64,000 nucleotides of DNA from Salvator merianae (lineage: Eukaryota; Chordata; Lepidosauria; Squamata; Teiidae): NCBI GenBank assembly GCA_003586115.2, contig QVOM02000073.1, positions 32,914,468-32,978,467 of the forward strand, in the 5' to 3' direction. A model generated the notes under the pieces. That model ran no database searches. It saw only the letters and a program-made list of their open reading frames with translations, and was not told where the DNA came from. The position numbers were made by a program, and so were the translations under genes. This document shows, one piece after another, positions 12,351-24,844 of this stretch (the stretch's first letter is position 1; each line of letters opens with the position of its first letter).

Positions 12351-12421
12351 GTGGCTGCCTTGAAGTATATTCCATCTGTTCTCCAAGATGTAGAGACTGT
12401 ATTTGATGTCAGGTTACTTAG
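12351..12421 (+). CDS. DOCK2: DOCK2 internal exon B
   Basis: A 71-nt exon after a TTTCTTTCAG acceptor and before a GTGAGC donor. It reads VAALKYIPSVLQDVETVF followed by DVRLL and two bases (AG) of a serine codon finished in the next exon. VAALKYIPSVL is characteristic of DOCK2; DOCK1 and DOCK5 have different residues after the shared ALKY. It enters in phase 0, as exon A requires, and leaves with two bases over, as exon C requires. It is too short to stand out as an open reading frame and was found by translating around the splice sites. Confidence 0.95.
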
Positions 12422-13609
12422 GTGAGCTAAATTTTAGAATTCAGTAAAAGGTACTATGTGCTTACCCTTTTGGCATATATGATTTAATTAATATTTTCCC
12501 ACTCCCTTCAGGGAACTAAAATTGCCTAAAAGTACATCTTATATTCCTACTGATTTTAACCAGATAAAGCCTGGTAACTGACAGCAGCACCTGTGGGAAG
12601 GTAGCTAAGGGTGTTTGCTTAGAGCAGCCTAGGGAGGCGACCTATTGTACAAAGATGAGGTGTCCCAGAAACAAAATAACAGGGCAACAAGTAAGTTGTG
12701 GGTCAATGAGAATAGGATGAGGTAGCCAGGGAAGAAAACTCAGTAAAGCATTAAATATATAATATATTTTTTTCCTTCCCCCATTTCACAAATAGCTAAG
12801 GCAGGACTGCTGGAAAATGTTTATGATTTTCCACCTAAGGGTTGAAAGACTGTACTACTGCACAGCTTGTCAATGGGTAGAATGCCTCACTTTCTTGCTC
12901 TTTATCTTCATTGGAGCAACAGTTTTCTTGCATAACTTCCCATAGTAAGAACATAACTGAGTGTGTGATGGATGTTCAGACTATATGATGCCTATTTGTA
13001 TGAAGGTTACAGATGTCACATACTACTTAGATAGCATGGTGGATAGCACTGGGAAGGAAGCACCAGTTATGTATGAAATTGTACTCAGGGCAAGCTGCAT
13101 GATCAAGGGGGCTGGAAACTACAATAGGAGATTGAAAGCCAGGACTTTTGGGGAAGCATTCTCTTGAATTCCAACATGTCCATTTGCAGGACTAGCTAGA
13201 CAGAGTCTCAATGTGTTGATGAAACAGTGATGAAGGAAAGTGTGCTTTGCATTTGTTATGCACTGGATAATGTTTTCAGACAAGCAGAGAATGAATAAAA
13301 AGGACAAGCTCCAATTGAAAAAATATGGATCCAAAGTGTTTGCACTTACAAAAAAAGGGCCAGATGACCTTTTAAACAAGCGCTGAGGAGAAAGCTGACA
13401 GAACCTGAAAAGCATCCTGTTTGGAAAATTCATCAGTTTAGGATGAGGGTACAAAGGTTTTTGTGTGTCCAAATGGGAAACCCAAGTAGTGTAGAACAAA
13501 ACACACAGAAAATATATAGATATTGTATATCAGTGTTTATATGCAAATACTTGAGTTCTCTTGATTAAGATTGATAGGCTGGAGTGCTTGATTTCAAGGA
13601 TAATCGTAC

Positions 13610-14620
13610 ATAAGAGCATAAGAAAATAAGAGAAGCCCTGCTGGACTGGGCGACAACCCATCCTGTCTCACACAGTGGACCATCAATTGCTTTTGGGCAT
13701 TCTCAAGCAAAAGACAAAGGCAAAACCTTCACCTGTTCTTGATGCCTCTGCAAATGGCCTTGAGAGGCATCCTGCCTGTCTCTCACCTGGAGGCAGTACC
13801 TAAGCATCAATTCTAGTAGCCACTGTTACACCTGTCCTCTATGAATTTGTCTAACGCTTTCTTAAAGCTATCTAGGCTGGTTGCTGTCACCACCTCTTTT
13901 GGTGGTAAATTCCATAGACCAATGTTATTGGGAGATATAAAATTAAAATTAAAGAGGTACACTTAAAAATAAAACACAAATTAGATTAGCAAAAATACCA
14001 GATAATTGTAGCATATGTATTTCTGCATGTATGTATTTCTCTTTTGGATAATTATCTGCTTATTTGTAAATCTGCAGAATGCAATACATACACATGTATA
14101 TATATATATATATATAAATTCCACAGATGACTGTCTGAGTGAAAAAATGCTTTCCCTTGTCTGTCCTAACTCTCCTGCTCATCATCTTTATACAGTGCTC
14201 CCTGGTTCTAGAGTTGGGAAATAGAGAAAATATTTTTTCTTTATCCATCTGTTCCATACCATGCATGATTCTATATACTTCACTGTCCTTTAAGCCTGAG
14301 AAGGCCTGATCTCATAAAGGAAATTCCAGCCCCTTGATCATTCTGCTTGCCCTTTTCTGCACTTTTTCCAGTTCCACAATATCATTTCTGAGGTGTGGTG
14401 GCCAGAACTGTACACAATATTCAAAATGTGGCCTCACCATAGTTTTATAAAGAGGCATAATGATGCTTGCTGATTATTTTCTGTTCCCTTCCTAATTACT
14501 CCTAGTGTAGAATTTGCTTTTTTTTCACTGCTCCTGCACACTGGGTTGATAATTGAGTTGTCCACCAGACCCCAAGATCCCTTTCGTGGCCTGTCACAGA
14601 AAGCTCAGCTCCCATCAGTT
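13610..14620 (-). mobile_element. CR1-like LINE, antisense, 3' part, interrupted
   Basis: The left end reads AGCCCTGCTGGACTGGGCG, then CATCCTGTCTCACACAGTGG, a 3' untranslated block seen again at 46690-46795 (opposite strand) and 55655-55780. On the minus strand, 14060-14266 reads KEKIFSLFPNSRTREHCIK, which resembles the CR1 C-terminal block DGARLFSVVPSDRTRGN. The stretch 13930-14120, including a (TA)n run at 14097-14117, looks like a separate A/T-rich insertion splitting the element. No intact frame remains. Confidence 0.7.
14097..14117. repeat. (TA)n microsatellite
   Basis: Ten or so TA units lie inside the A/T-rich insertion that interrupts the CR1-like element. Confidence 0.9.
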
Positions 14621-14901
14621 TATAGGTGTAACTTAGGAGCTTAGATATAGGCTGCATCCACATGGGCAGCCAAAGAGGCAATTGCTGGGATAGGAGTGAG
14701 CGACCTACCACTGGAGTAAATAGTACAGCAAACTCCATGCATTCCAGAGCAGATTCCAAATTGCTCCTGCAAATGCAGCTCTGCTTACAGCACTAATCAT
14801 TCTGCCTGGGACATTTTTATTTTATGTTAGAGTGAGTTTGGGCAGAATCCATGCCTGGTGAGACACTCATTCCCACTCACACAGGGGGAAGATGTGACTT
14901 A

Positions 14902-15100
14902 GGCTGCATTCACACAGAGCAAAAGTAGCATCTCAAAAGTGTCTTAGAGATGGTGGCACTCATGTTCTTATCTCATCTCAGATCCATATTTTCTAGCCTA
15001 GAATGTTCATGGGGTCGGCAGACTGCTGTGTGAACTATCTTGCCTGCTATCTCCAAGCTGCCTCAGAGGTGCTCTTCTTTTCCTCTGTAAGAACGCAGCC
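14902..15100. mobile_element. MITE-like element, copy 2 of a pair (other copy 5371-5540)
   Basis: The left end GGCTGCATTCACACAGAGC continues into AAAAG. The right end CTTTTCCTCTGTAAGAACGC continues into AGCC. They are imperfect inverted repeats of about 24 bp. The 199-bp body shares ordered blocks with 5371-5540. It is non-coding. A further GGCTGCATCCACATGGGC end lies just to the left at 14648, perhaps from another member. Confidence 0.7.
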
Positions 15101-17186
15101 TCAGCCTCTGCAACTGCCATAAGAGTAGTTTTTCCCAGTCTATAGTTAGGCTGCACTTGATGGCTGAATTTATATGCCCTGTCCTCAGAGCGCCCTGAGG
15201 ACCATGGTGAGCAGAACAGAATGGTGAAAACCCAGTGGACATGGTTATCACTTTTTACAAATTCTCAGTGAAATGCCATGGAAGGGCATATATGGAGTTG
15301 ATGGTAATAGGGAATTCATTTATCTACAGGTTCACTGACTGCTGTATGGAATCACTGGAGGTAGTGATAAGAGCTCAACAAAAGTAATTTAGTTTAATGG
15401 ATGTATTTTCAGCCCTAAACTAAATGACCAAAAGTGGTCTTGAGGTAGAGAATGAAATCACAGCGGTGTGCCTAAGAGGAAGTATAATAATAATTGGCTT
15501 CAGTTAGCCACACATTAGTTCCAGTTAGATTTAGAATCTTGCAGTGTGGCGACATGTGAAGGTTCGTGGTTGAGGAGGAAGCAGAACAGGATGATCACAC
15601 TCTACAAGGTCTGGGACTTCTACTTTAAAAAATAAGTGAGTAAGGCAGAACACAAGGGCATGAGAGTCTGTAAGTGCAGACAAAATTAAACATCATGTTG
15701 AAAAAGTGAAAATATTTTCCCCCACAAGGCAGTATTGGTCACTTAGAGAAGCTGAGTATGGAGTTTTCAGGATATACAAAAAAGGAAGCCTTTGTTCCTA
15801 TTTAGGATGCCTCTCGGATTTATTCTTTGCCTCTAGTTTACTCTAAAGTACGGTGGTAAGAGGTGATTGTACCCCTGTATGTAGTTCCACTGCTACTACT
15901 TTAAGTAGCTTCCAAAGATGATTGAACACACTGCAGAGGATAGAGTCACCTATTACCAACCTTGCTACATGTGCTACGACTAGATGCTAAGAGAACATGA
16001 ACTAGGACAATGTTATGGTGCTTGCCTTCTGTTTGGGGGCTTCCCATATGCATGTGGTTAACCACTGTAAAAATAGGATTCTGACCTAGGGAGGTTCATT
16101 GTTCTGATGTAGCAGAGCATTTTTATGTTGTTGTTTTTCGTAGCTTCCACTGCAGTTATGTCTGGTTTCAGAAGGAATCTACATTAAACAGTTTGCATAA
16201 GAAATAAATGAAGAAATCATGAAAAATAATATTGTGAGACAAAGTCTTAATCAGATATTTAATTACCTTGTTGCAAACATAAGCCATTACATTGCTCTTT
16301 ATTGTATCAGCTAGTTTGTGTCATCTTTTCTTAGAAATTTATTGAAAGTGACCAGGCAGTGGCAGTATGATGGTCAGAATAGCAAAATTAATGGTAAGAA
16401 GAACACAACAGGATTGGATTCTGCAAACTCAAAAGTTGAAGTGACTGCATATGGGCACATTGAACAACCCTGATCTGAAGCATGTGGGCTAAACATCTGA
16501 ACTTGGAATGTGCATTAGCACAAGTTTGCAGTTTGTTTTAATAACTAACCACAACCACAACCCAGCTGAACTGTTCATTTTCACATCTAGAACTAGCCAA
16601 ATGGTTCTCTGAACTGCTATGGTCTTTCCCCTTGCTCTGGATCATGGCCACTACCTCTTGAGACCTCATTCGCTATACTCCCATTGTGTCTGTTGGCTCC
16701 TACCTTTTCCCCTCAGGGCTATATCTCTCTGCTGGTGCAGGTCATATGCTCTTGGGAAGGGCATGGCTGGCATACTGTCTTCTTGGCCTACTAGGCTTTC
16801 TAGAGTAGGTGCAATCCAAGGAGGCATTGGCGCTACTAGGTGGAATCTGTGGCAGTGATGGACATGATCTGGGGAAGGAGGTGAGGGCAGGGAATGTGAG
16901 GGAGTCAAACCAAGAAACCATTTTGGACTGAACCCTGCAGTTTTGGTGAGGTTTGGTTCGACAGCAAATCCCACAAAGTCCCTCTCAGTTTTGCATATCT
17001 CTACACTGAACTACTGTTTATGGTGAAACATGCATTTAACATTTATGGGCCAGTCATCTCCAAAGCATGACAAATGCTTTCAAGTTTTACTGGCAGGAAT
17101 TGCCACCGTATTTTTTTTGTAGTTCCGTTTTGGATAATTTATTGTATTTACCTAATCTGATCTACGTTTCATTTGTTTCTTTGTAG

Positions 17187-17293
17187 CCAACTCTTGCATG
17201 AATTTTATACTTGCATTCCACGAGAAAAGCTGCAGAAGCAAAAAGTGCAATCCATGAAGCAAATAGTGTGCAGCAATCTCTTTAAGAAACAAG
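17187..17293 (+). CDS. DOCK2: DOCK2 internal exon C
   Basis: A 107-nt exon after a TTTCTTTGTAG acceptor and before a GTAAAC donor. The first C completes the serine codon from exon B, then 35 codons read [16 protein letters not shown]..., including QKVQSM and SNLFKKQ, and a final G opens a glutamate codon. These blocks are nearly identical to mammalian DOCK2, with changes such as CIPRE for CIPPV. The region is alpha-helical repeat structure linking the lipid-binding DHR-1 to the catalytic DHR-2 domain. It contains no catalytic residues. Confidence 0.95.
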
Positions 17294-18225
17294 GTAAACT
17301 CATAATGACCTTAGAATTTGCAGCTTGGAACTTTTTTTTTTAAACCAAGAACTCTTAATAATCTATAATGGGAGAAGAGTAGGAATATGAATAAATCAAT
17401 CGTGCTGTCTTGTCAGACTGCCTCTGTACAATATATAAAGCTCTATCTGCCTGAAAACCTTTTGAATTTATAAAGCATCGGTGAAATCATAAAGGCAGCT
17501 GTTGGCTTTTGTAGGCTGTATCAAGATATGATACATTTGAAGCAGACTAGCCTGTGTTCATAATTAGTAAGATTCTTGAGTCTAGTTATTTTTAACTATG
17601 GCAATAATAAAGATTGATTAAAAAATAGTTATTTTTAATTAAAATAAAACAAAAAAATTGTATGGAGTGTCATAAATCATACATTTTCAAGGTACACAGT
17701 AAGATGTAATAGTTATATTACATATAATTTCTAGTACAGTGCATTTGTTATTTGAGAGCTTTTTCAATATCAGATGCTTTCTTGTTTTGAGAGCAGGCAA
17801 ACAGCTTTTTTTAAAAAGGCAAAGCGTTTTCCTGACAGGCCTTTTAGTGGCTCCTGTTTCTACAACTCCTATACTGCTTTTATGTTAATAATCATTATGC
17901 TGCCTTAAAGCACTCTTTTGCCAAGTAAAGCGTGTAGTGTGAGATAAAGGAGCAACAATAGGTAGTAATTTGCGTGAGTGCATAGAATAATTGATATACA
18001 GCTTCTGCCAGTCTAATACATGGCTGTTTATATATCATTATCTCTACCTATAGATTAAATAACTTTTTTTTAAAAAAAATCGGAGATGTTATTTTATAAT
18101 GTTCCCTGTAAAGAAAATAAGTAGAAAAAGCTGCATCTGCTTGAGTGAACGAATGTATCCTATGATACATTTACAAAGTTCAGGCATTTGTTTTTGGATT
18201 TTTAAAGTATAGTATGATTCTTTCT

Positions 18226-18416
18226 GGGGGTGTCTGTAGCTCAGTGCCTGGAAAACAGAGGTTGCTGGTTTAATCCCCAGCCTCTGCCCAGAGGTAGGCA
18301 ATGGGAAACTACTTCAGTATCTCTGCCAAGAAAACTGCATAGAGGTGCTCATGGAGATGCCCATGCAATCAGCCATGAGTTGGCCGCAATTCAGTGGTAC
18401 CCAACAACAACAACAA
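18226..18416 (+). mobile_element. tRNA-derived SINE with (CAA)n tail
   Basis: The head GGGTGTCTGTAGCTCAGTG carries a pol III A-box-like TAGCTCAGTG. About 20 bp later, GGTTGCTGGTTTAATCC is a B-box-like block. The body continues through ATGAGTTGGCCGCAATTCAG and ends in CAACAACAACAACAA. The layout is that of a squamate tRNA SINE. I cannot name the family with certainty. Confidence 0.75.
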
Positions 18417-21400
18417 GGTTCTTTCTTGTTAATGGTGCAGCAGACTTAATATATCTATATTACTGGATTTGATAGTATGTTTCTTTTCTAGCAGGGTAGC
18501 AAAATAGTAGGATTTCATGTTCATGTTTTAACTCGAAAGCCCTGTGCTCTTAAACAGAGCATTCAATTAAGCTCTCTGGGATACATCTTATTATTTTTTT
18601 AATAATTTTGATCTTATTTTTATATTTATACTGTTGACCTCTTTGGGATTTTGTATTAAATGGGAAAACCAGTATTTTAGAGAGGAACTGTTATCTATAG
18701 TTTTTCAAACTGTGTGTTATTTTATCAGCTTTGATCATTTCTTCTTAATCACTATTTTCTAAAGGGAAAGGTGCTGTTATATCCAAATCAAATAAAATGT
18801 CTTTTCTAGCTGTAGGACTTTTTTTTTTGTTTAAGATATGGTAGACAAATGTAGCTATATGATAGGTGACTATGGAATTAGTTTCAGTTCTATACAGTTA
18901 GCTGGTTACCATTTTTATCAACATATTCTCCATAGCTTGAAGACCTCTTTCCTGATGTCCACAGTCCAACTTTTAATTTACTTGTTTGTCATTTTCCAGT
19001 CTATTTACCTAGTTTAGAGAGGTCTTTTTGAAGATTTTCATTGGTGGATTGGATTTTCACCATTCTGAATAATTTGGATACTTCATTGCTCTTTCTTGAT
19101 TGTGATGACTTATGAACAAATTAAATAGCACAAATTTCAAGGCAGATCTTGGGGAAGACTAATTAGGCACTGGACAGATGTCACTTAAATTTAGCTCTTC
19201 ATTTGGTTCTAATAATGTGATGAATTTATCAGATTTACACAATCATTGCACAACTGAGATACAGGGTTCATTCAGACATACCTTTGAAGGACCAGGATCT
19301 AGGCCAAGAGGCTGGGAGCTGCCATGGAGGCAACAAAAGTGCTGGCTTGTACCTCATAGTAGCTTCTGGATCTTGCTGCAAATGGAAGCATTCTCTCATA
19401 GCAGTGAGTGCCCTGCTGGGACTTGCAGAAGACCAGACATGGGTAGGAAGTTTCCATCTTTGCTCTGTCCCTGTGAGTCCTGACAAAGCTCTTGGCCCTG
19501 GACTCACTTTCTTCTCCCTCTCTACCCATTCTCAGGGAGGGAGAAAGCAAATACACTTGTCCAAAGTGCCATGGAAGTAATGGGATGAGCATTCTAGTAA
19601 AAGTGCTTCAGATAGGTGTTACGGAAGCACGGGAACTGTTTGCTAGCTTGCACATCTGAATGCCTGGGACCTAGTGTGCCTAGGTGTTTGGATACCATGG
19701 GTCCTTGTTGACTGGGTGTGTGTGTATTAAGCCCCCAGTGTATAGTCTGTTCTTGAAGGGGCTATTCACTCTTTAAAGGTTGAGTCCATAATCTAGGAAA
19801 GCTAATTAATGCAGTTTGGTTGCTAGATATACAAATGGCCTCTCTGGCTTGAAGAACCTTTTATCAGTTTTGGTTGATAACACCAGCTTCATCTTTATGT
19901 TGGTGAAGATAATCTGATATGGTAGGTTAGACTTGGTTAGTCGACAGCAGGCACACAGCTAAGGTAACTCAGATAGAAAAGATGCTTCAACCTAACAGAA
20001 CAAGACAAATGCAGAATCTGTAGGAAATATCTATAATGGCTGCATATGTTTTAAAATTATCTTTCAGACAGCTACTTTTACAATATCCCACTGGATGTTT
20101 TATTAAAGAATACAGGCAACTGACAAATGCTATCACAGGTGTCAGGTAAACATCCTGCACTAAGGGATAGATTCCAAGAAGGACTATTAGCAGTCCAAGG
20201 AGGACCAGCAGTCCACATGGAACACCTCAACCTCATGGTAAATCAGCCTCCTGTAAAATGCCCTATCTGATTGGGATGAGGTGTTGGGAGTGGCCTATGG
20301 TGTGAAAATAGCATTGTAGCCCACTCCAATGGGACACTGCTTTAAAGAGGTATCCAAAGTGTTTCCTGGTAGTGGAGCTGACCAGGTGCTCATGTGTAGA
20401 CAGCAGCAAGGTGCTGATTCAGTCAACTGGGCACAAGGAGCCTGGTGTCATTTCACTGGGCACCTGGAAGTGGCCCCGGAACTGCCCTGCTTCTGAGCAC
20501 CCAGCTCCAACAACCTTGGCCAGCAATTTCAGAGGCCAGAAACCTCTGCCTTCAAGGTTGGGCTGGGTTGAGCTGCTGAATGACCCTTTTGCACAGGCCA
20601 CTGGTCGATCTGCTTTATCCATGCAGTACATTTATGATTTTCTCTGGATATACCTTTTAGAAGGGTATCCTTATAGCTGTTTTCCTTCATTCTTAGTAAT
20701 CTGGAAGATATTTCAAGATTTACAGAGCAGAGGAAGTCCTTAGAAAGAAAGTCAGAATGTTCCTTGTAGATGAGACGCTATTTGCAAAACAGTCATGTCT
20801 TTCTTCTCTGTTGGTAAAAGAGGCAATCCATTTTTTATTGTGCCTGGAGGCTTGACAATTGGCTCAAGTGCTTTTACGAAATTTAATGGGAGTACATAAA
20901 TGAACGAGCTATTTTCACATTGGATGACTGTGTCTTCCTTTTACTTTCTTACTGAATAGAATGCTAGTTATTTCACAGAAATGAGCTGCAAAAGTGAGAT
21001 TGCAATAAGAAATTAATGTTGATCCCATCCAGCTGTGACTATGAATGATAGAGACAGATGACTTTGTTTCTGTCCATACTTGATACTTATAGCTTAAACA
21101 ACACATGTTCCTAAAGCATGGGTGAACACAGAGAAATCTATTAGGAAGTTTAAAAACTAAGGCAATGCTGCAGATTTTTGATGTGAATAGTGTTGATTCA
21201 TGCTTTGTAACTGTTGTATTTTTTTAAAAAAGAGGTCCTGTAGTTGAAACATTTGGAATCAGTTACTGTATTTCCATTAAAGGATTCAAGTCTTACCCAA
21301 GTTCTGCAGGGAAACATTTCTTATATTAATGGGCAGTTTGTTCCAAACGACTGTGCAACTCTTTGAGAGATGTGCCAAGTGAACCTTGATATAGAAAAAC

Positions 21401-21599
21401 ATGGTGCTTTCCCATATGGCAAATATTTCATGAAGTTGGTCATTTCTGCATCTTAAAATTGTACTTGCTGAACTACTTAAAGATATTAAACCCTGTCCAT
21501 TTTAAGAAGAGGGAATATAGTTTTTCAGGTCATTGACTAGCAATCTAATTCAATCATCACATTGCAGGAAAGGAAAGGGAGATAGGGCTGTATATCCCA

Positions 21600-21770
21600 T
21601 CAGTGAAGTACCCCCCTGTTTTTCTCAATCCCCCTTTCCTCTGGTAACATGTCTATTAGACTATAAGCCCATGGGCAGAGACGTATCTTATATTCTTGAT
21701 GTTTTGTAAGCCACTCTAGAAACTTTCTATAGGCTTAAGGGTGGGATGAAAATACAATAAATAAATAAGT
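21600..21770 (+). mobile_element. LINE or SINE 3' tail
   Basis: The blocks GACTATAAGCCCATGGGCAG, then GTAAGCCACTCTAGAA and GGGTGGGATGAAAATACAAT, with a final AATAAATAAATAA, follow the sense version of the common amniote tail (compare the antisense GGGCGGCTTACAAC at 40195-40206). Only the 3' end is present. Confidence 0.55.
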
Positions 21771-22269
21771 TAATGTCAGACTAGAAGCTGTTGCTGTGCC
21801 AGATTTATTGTAGCAGTATGTTTTATTAAGATAGTTGCATTTTTCTTGTGCTTTATGATTGCTAGTGACAGCAGGCCTTTTGAAACATGTGCAAACTGCA
21901 TTAATAAATGAATGCCAAGCTCAGCAGTCAGCCACAACGAACCACAGCTGTGGAGGCTGCTGGGCCTTTAGGTAGTTACTGGACCTCTCAGGATTACTGG
22001 GTCTTTGGCAAGAAGCCACTCTTACCCAGTAGTAGCTCTGTTCTGGAAAAAGCATGAGATGCTACATTTGACAGCAAAATATGGAGCTTACTAATACATT
22101 AGAGGAATGCAATCTTACCTCGATTTAATGTGTGTTCTGTTCTAAGCAAATGCAGTGTAAATTGGATTTATGTAAAGCAAGTGATAGACACCAGTGTGAA
22201 ACCAGGGCTTAGGGGTACAGAAACTAACAATTCCATTGCCTTGCGGCAAACCACTCTCTTCCGCCTTTT

Positions 22270-23215
22270 GTAAATGGTTTTGCTGGCGACACGCACAAAT
22301 ATTGGTTGGTCTCCTGAACCAACTTGTGCTGCCCATTTAGCCTCCTTGAAACTCTTCTAGTGGATGGGGATGAAGAAACAAAAAAAGAATGAGGAGGAGG
22401 AGAAGTAGGTGAGGTAGCTGCCCCCACTGCCCTGGCTCTAGTGGAAGAGTCGCAGAGCTATTGCAGCTTCTACTGCCAGTGCTGCTGCTCCACTTTCTTG
22501 CTTTCCAGCAGCAGAACAAAACACTCTTTGGTGAAAGTGGCGTTATAATAAGCGTTGTTGTTGTTACTATTATTATTATTAGCAGCAGCAGCAGCAGCAA
22601 AACCAAAGAGAGAGAAGGCATTGCTCCCGCACAGGGTCAGGTTTGGGAGTGGTAGAACGAAAGATGGCTGTTGCCACCACAAGCCTCTTGATCTTTTCTC
22701 CAACCCTCCAGTGCACCTCTTTCTCTCCTTTGTTGTCAAGCGGCCACAGTGCGACCCAATCTCAGTGAAGCTTTAGACCCCAAAGGGTATTTTTGAAAGT
22801 CATGGGGGTAGTCTCCTTTTCGAGGACAGAACTCCTGCTGCACTGAGCACAGTGGAGAGGAGGAGAAGGGGAAGTGAGAAGATGCAGCTGAGTGAGGAAG
22901 AGGAGTGTGGTAGCAGCCGCAACTCCTCAGCACAAGGGGAGAAACCATCTTCCTTTCTTCTGCTACCTCCTGTGGCACATCTGGCCCTCTGCAGCAGTGC
23001 TGCTTACTCTTTTTCCTTCTACAAGGAAATGGCAATTGCAGCTGCAGCATTTCCAGGACTCTTCCAGCTACAGCCAGGACAGCAGGGAAAGCTGCATCGC
23101 TTCCTCCCTTTCCTCACAGCATTTTTTTTCTTTGTCCCAATCTACTGGAAGAGTCTCAAGGGGACCAAACAGATGGCACAAGGTGGCTCAGAAGACCAAC
23201 CAGGTCCCCAGGTCC
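22270..23215. repeat. Long inverted repeat (about 0.95 kb fold-back structure)
   Basis: The reverse complement of 22270-22490 aligns with 23010-23215. CCACTAGAAGAGTTTCAAGG pairs with the block CTACTGGAAGAGTCTCAAGG. TGGTTCAGGAGACCAACCA pairs with TGGCTCAGAAGACCAACCA. TCTTCCACTAGAGCCAGGG pairs with TCTTCCAGCTACAGCCAGG. Arms of about 205-220 bp are roughly three-quarters identical by eye, around a loop of about 520 bp. The loop contains (ATT)n and (AGC)n runs at 22566-22599 and is more GC-rich than the flanks. No transposase is visible. It may be a DNA-transposon derivative or two inverted copies of one repeat. Confidence 0.7.
22566..22599. repeat. (ATT)n followed by (AGC)n
   Basis: Five ATT units are followed by about six AGC units. 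The poly-alanine, poly-serine and poly-leucine open frames across 22337-22776 are products of these runs. Confidence 0.9.
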
Positions 23216-24844
23216 CAGCCAAAAAAATGTAATCCAGAAACCTCAGAAGCATGCATATTGAAGCTTATTACAATTCATCAAACATATAATAATGAAACTG
23301 TAGTCTGAAAGCACGCAGATCATGGTACAACTGTATTTATAATCCCACATTTGAGTAACAGAAAGTTACTAACTAACAAAAGTTCTGATTTCAATGTTGA
23401 AACAGCAAACATTGAAAATCACAGAAGAAATATAAAAATGGAACCTAACAGATTGGATATTGCAAGTGTCCGAATAGATAAACAGTAGGGCAGATTATGC
23501 TGTTTCAGATGTGGCTCAAATGTAAAGTATATAAAAAGGGCTCAGCCATGTTCAACAAGGTTATTTTATTTATTTACAATGGTAGGTTTTATTGAATAGC
23601 TAGCTGTTAAATGAAACACTGTAAAATGAAGAGCTTACAAATATAGGAGTCTGGTTAAGTGTGAACTTTGGAATATGTATGAAGAACGTATAGACTTGCA
23701 GAAAATTCTCACTGAATTAATAGTTTGAAATATAAATTTTACTGAATTAAATGGAAGAGTAAGAGTAAGAGTACAGGAGAAAATATGTCCTTCCAAACAA
23801 ATGTTTGGATCCCCTAAGTCCTTGAAGACTTTGGCAGCATGAGTATCATTTGCTGAAAAAGACATAGTGCTATAGTGAGTTGAAATGTTTATTCTTGAAC
23901 CAAGGTAGCATTTGATTAGAGTTACAAAACACTTGTTTCCTCGTATTATTAGTCTGATTTTGTGGAACTATGGCATTGATATATGCACTTTTTGCTACAA
24001 AAGTTTGGTAAAAGATGAATATAGCCCTTATGTAAAAAATGGTAAGCCACTTCTGGTCTAGGGGGTTGTCACTGTAAAATCAGGTGTAATAAAGATAGAC
24101 TAGTATATGTGATAAGGACCTTTAGGTTACAATCAAACAATAAAACCATCTCTTTAAGAATAAATGTTCCATCCCCAGACTAAAAAAAATACCTTCCAAA
24201 CAGTTGTCCTAAATATATAGTTCAAACTTACCCTACACTGCAGCCTATCTTTGCATCCAAACCAGGCTGGCAACCTAACCTGACTACAAGAGCTGTCCCC
24301 TCTGTTTGACCACTGGGCAAAAAATCACCATATTTTTGTTTAGGCAGTTTCTGGTTTAACCCAGCTTAAAGTTTGAGATATTTTCACAGTTATGATTTCC
24401 CATCTGAGAAAGGGGTGGACATTCAGAGGGTCCAAAATGCAATAAAGCAATTTTAGGTATCTTATGTCTGTCCCTAGAGCCTTAAATTTGCTCTCAGAAG
24501 GTACCCCGTTAACTGTGCCTGATTGCACCCATAGTTTTGGTTGCTTTATGATCTGGAAAGCTGGGACATATAACTGGGTGACAACTGCTTAAAAACCAAG
24601 GTGTATGATTGATGTTGGTTTCTTGAGTCTATATTTATGCAGTGAAACATTCTGAAATGTAAGTTCAATGCATATGTCCCGGATTGTCAGATCTAATAAA
24701 ATCTAAGAAATGTTTACCCATAAACAAATGTTGCTAATGTAAGCAAAATGTTTTAATTCAGAAAAACAAATTGGAAAAGCTTTCAATACTGTTTATAACC
24801 AAGCTCAACACTTTTTATCTATATTATTCTAATTAAGCCTTTAT

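Larger units (their letters stand above)
12422..17186 (+). other. DOCK2: DOCK2 intron B-C (4.8 kb)
   Basis: It contains the antisense CR1-like LINE (13610-14620) and the short inverted-end element (14902-15100). I see nothing recognisable in 12430-13600 or 15110-17180. The open frames at 13119-13499 (minus) and 16666-16974 (minus) have no recognisable domains. Confidence 0.85.

Noticed and set aside
18229..18300. A tRNA gene
   Set aside because: The A- and B-box-like blocks belong to a SINE with a long body and a (CAA)n tail; no cloverleaf with intact anticodon stem was seen.
19178..19592. Overlapping frames of 79-101 codons on both strands
   Set aside because: They are mutual shadows in a GC-richer patch with a GGGTTCATTCAGACATACC start that may be another MITE, but I could not find the other end.
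22337..23308. Several alanine-, serine- and leucine-rich frames up to 138 codons
   Set aside because: They overlap on both strands, arise from trinucleotide runs and the fold-back repeat, and show no domain.
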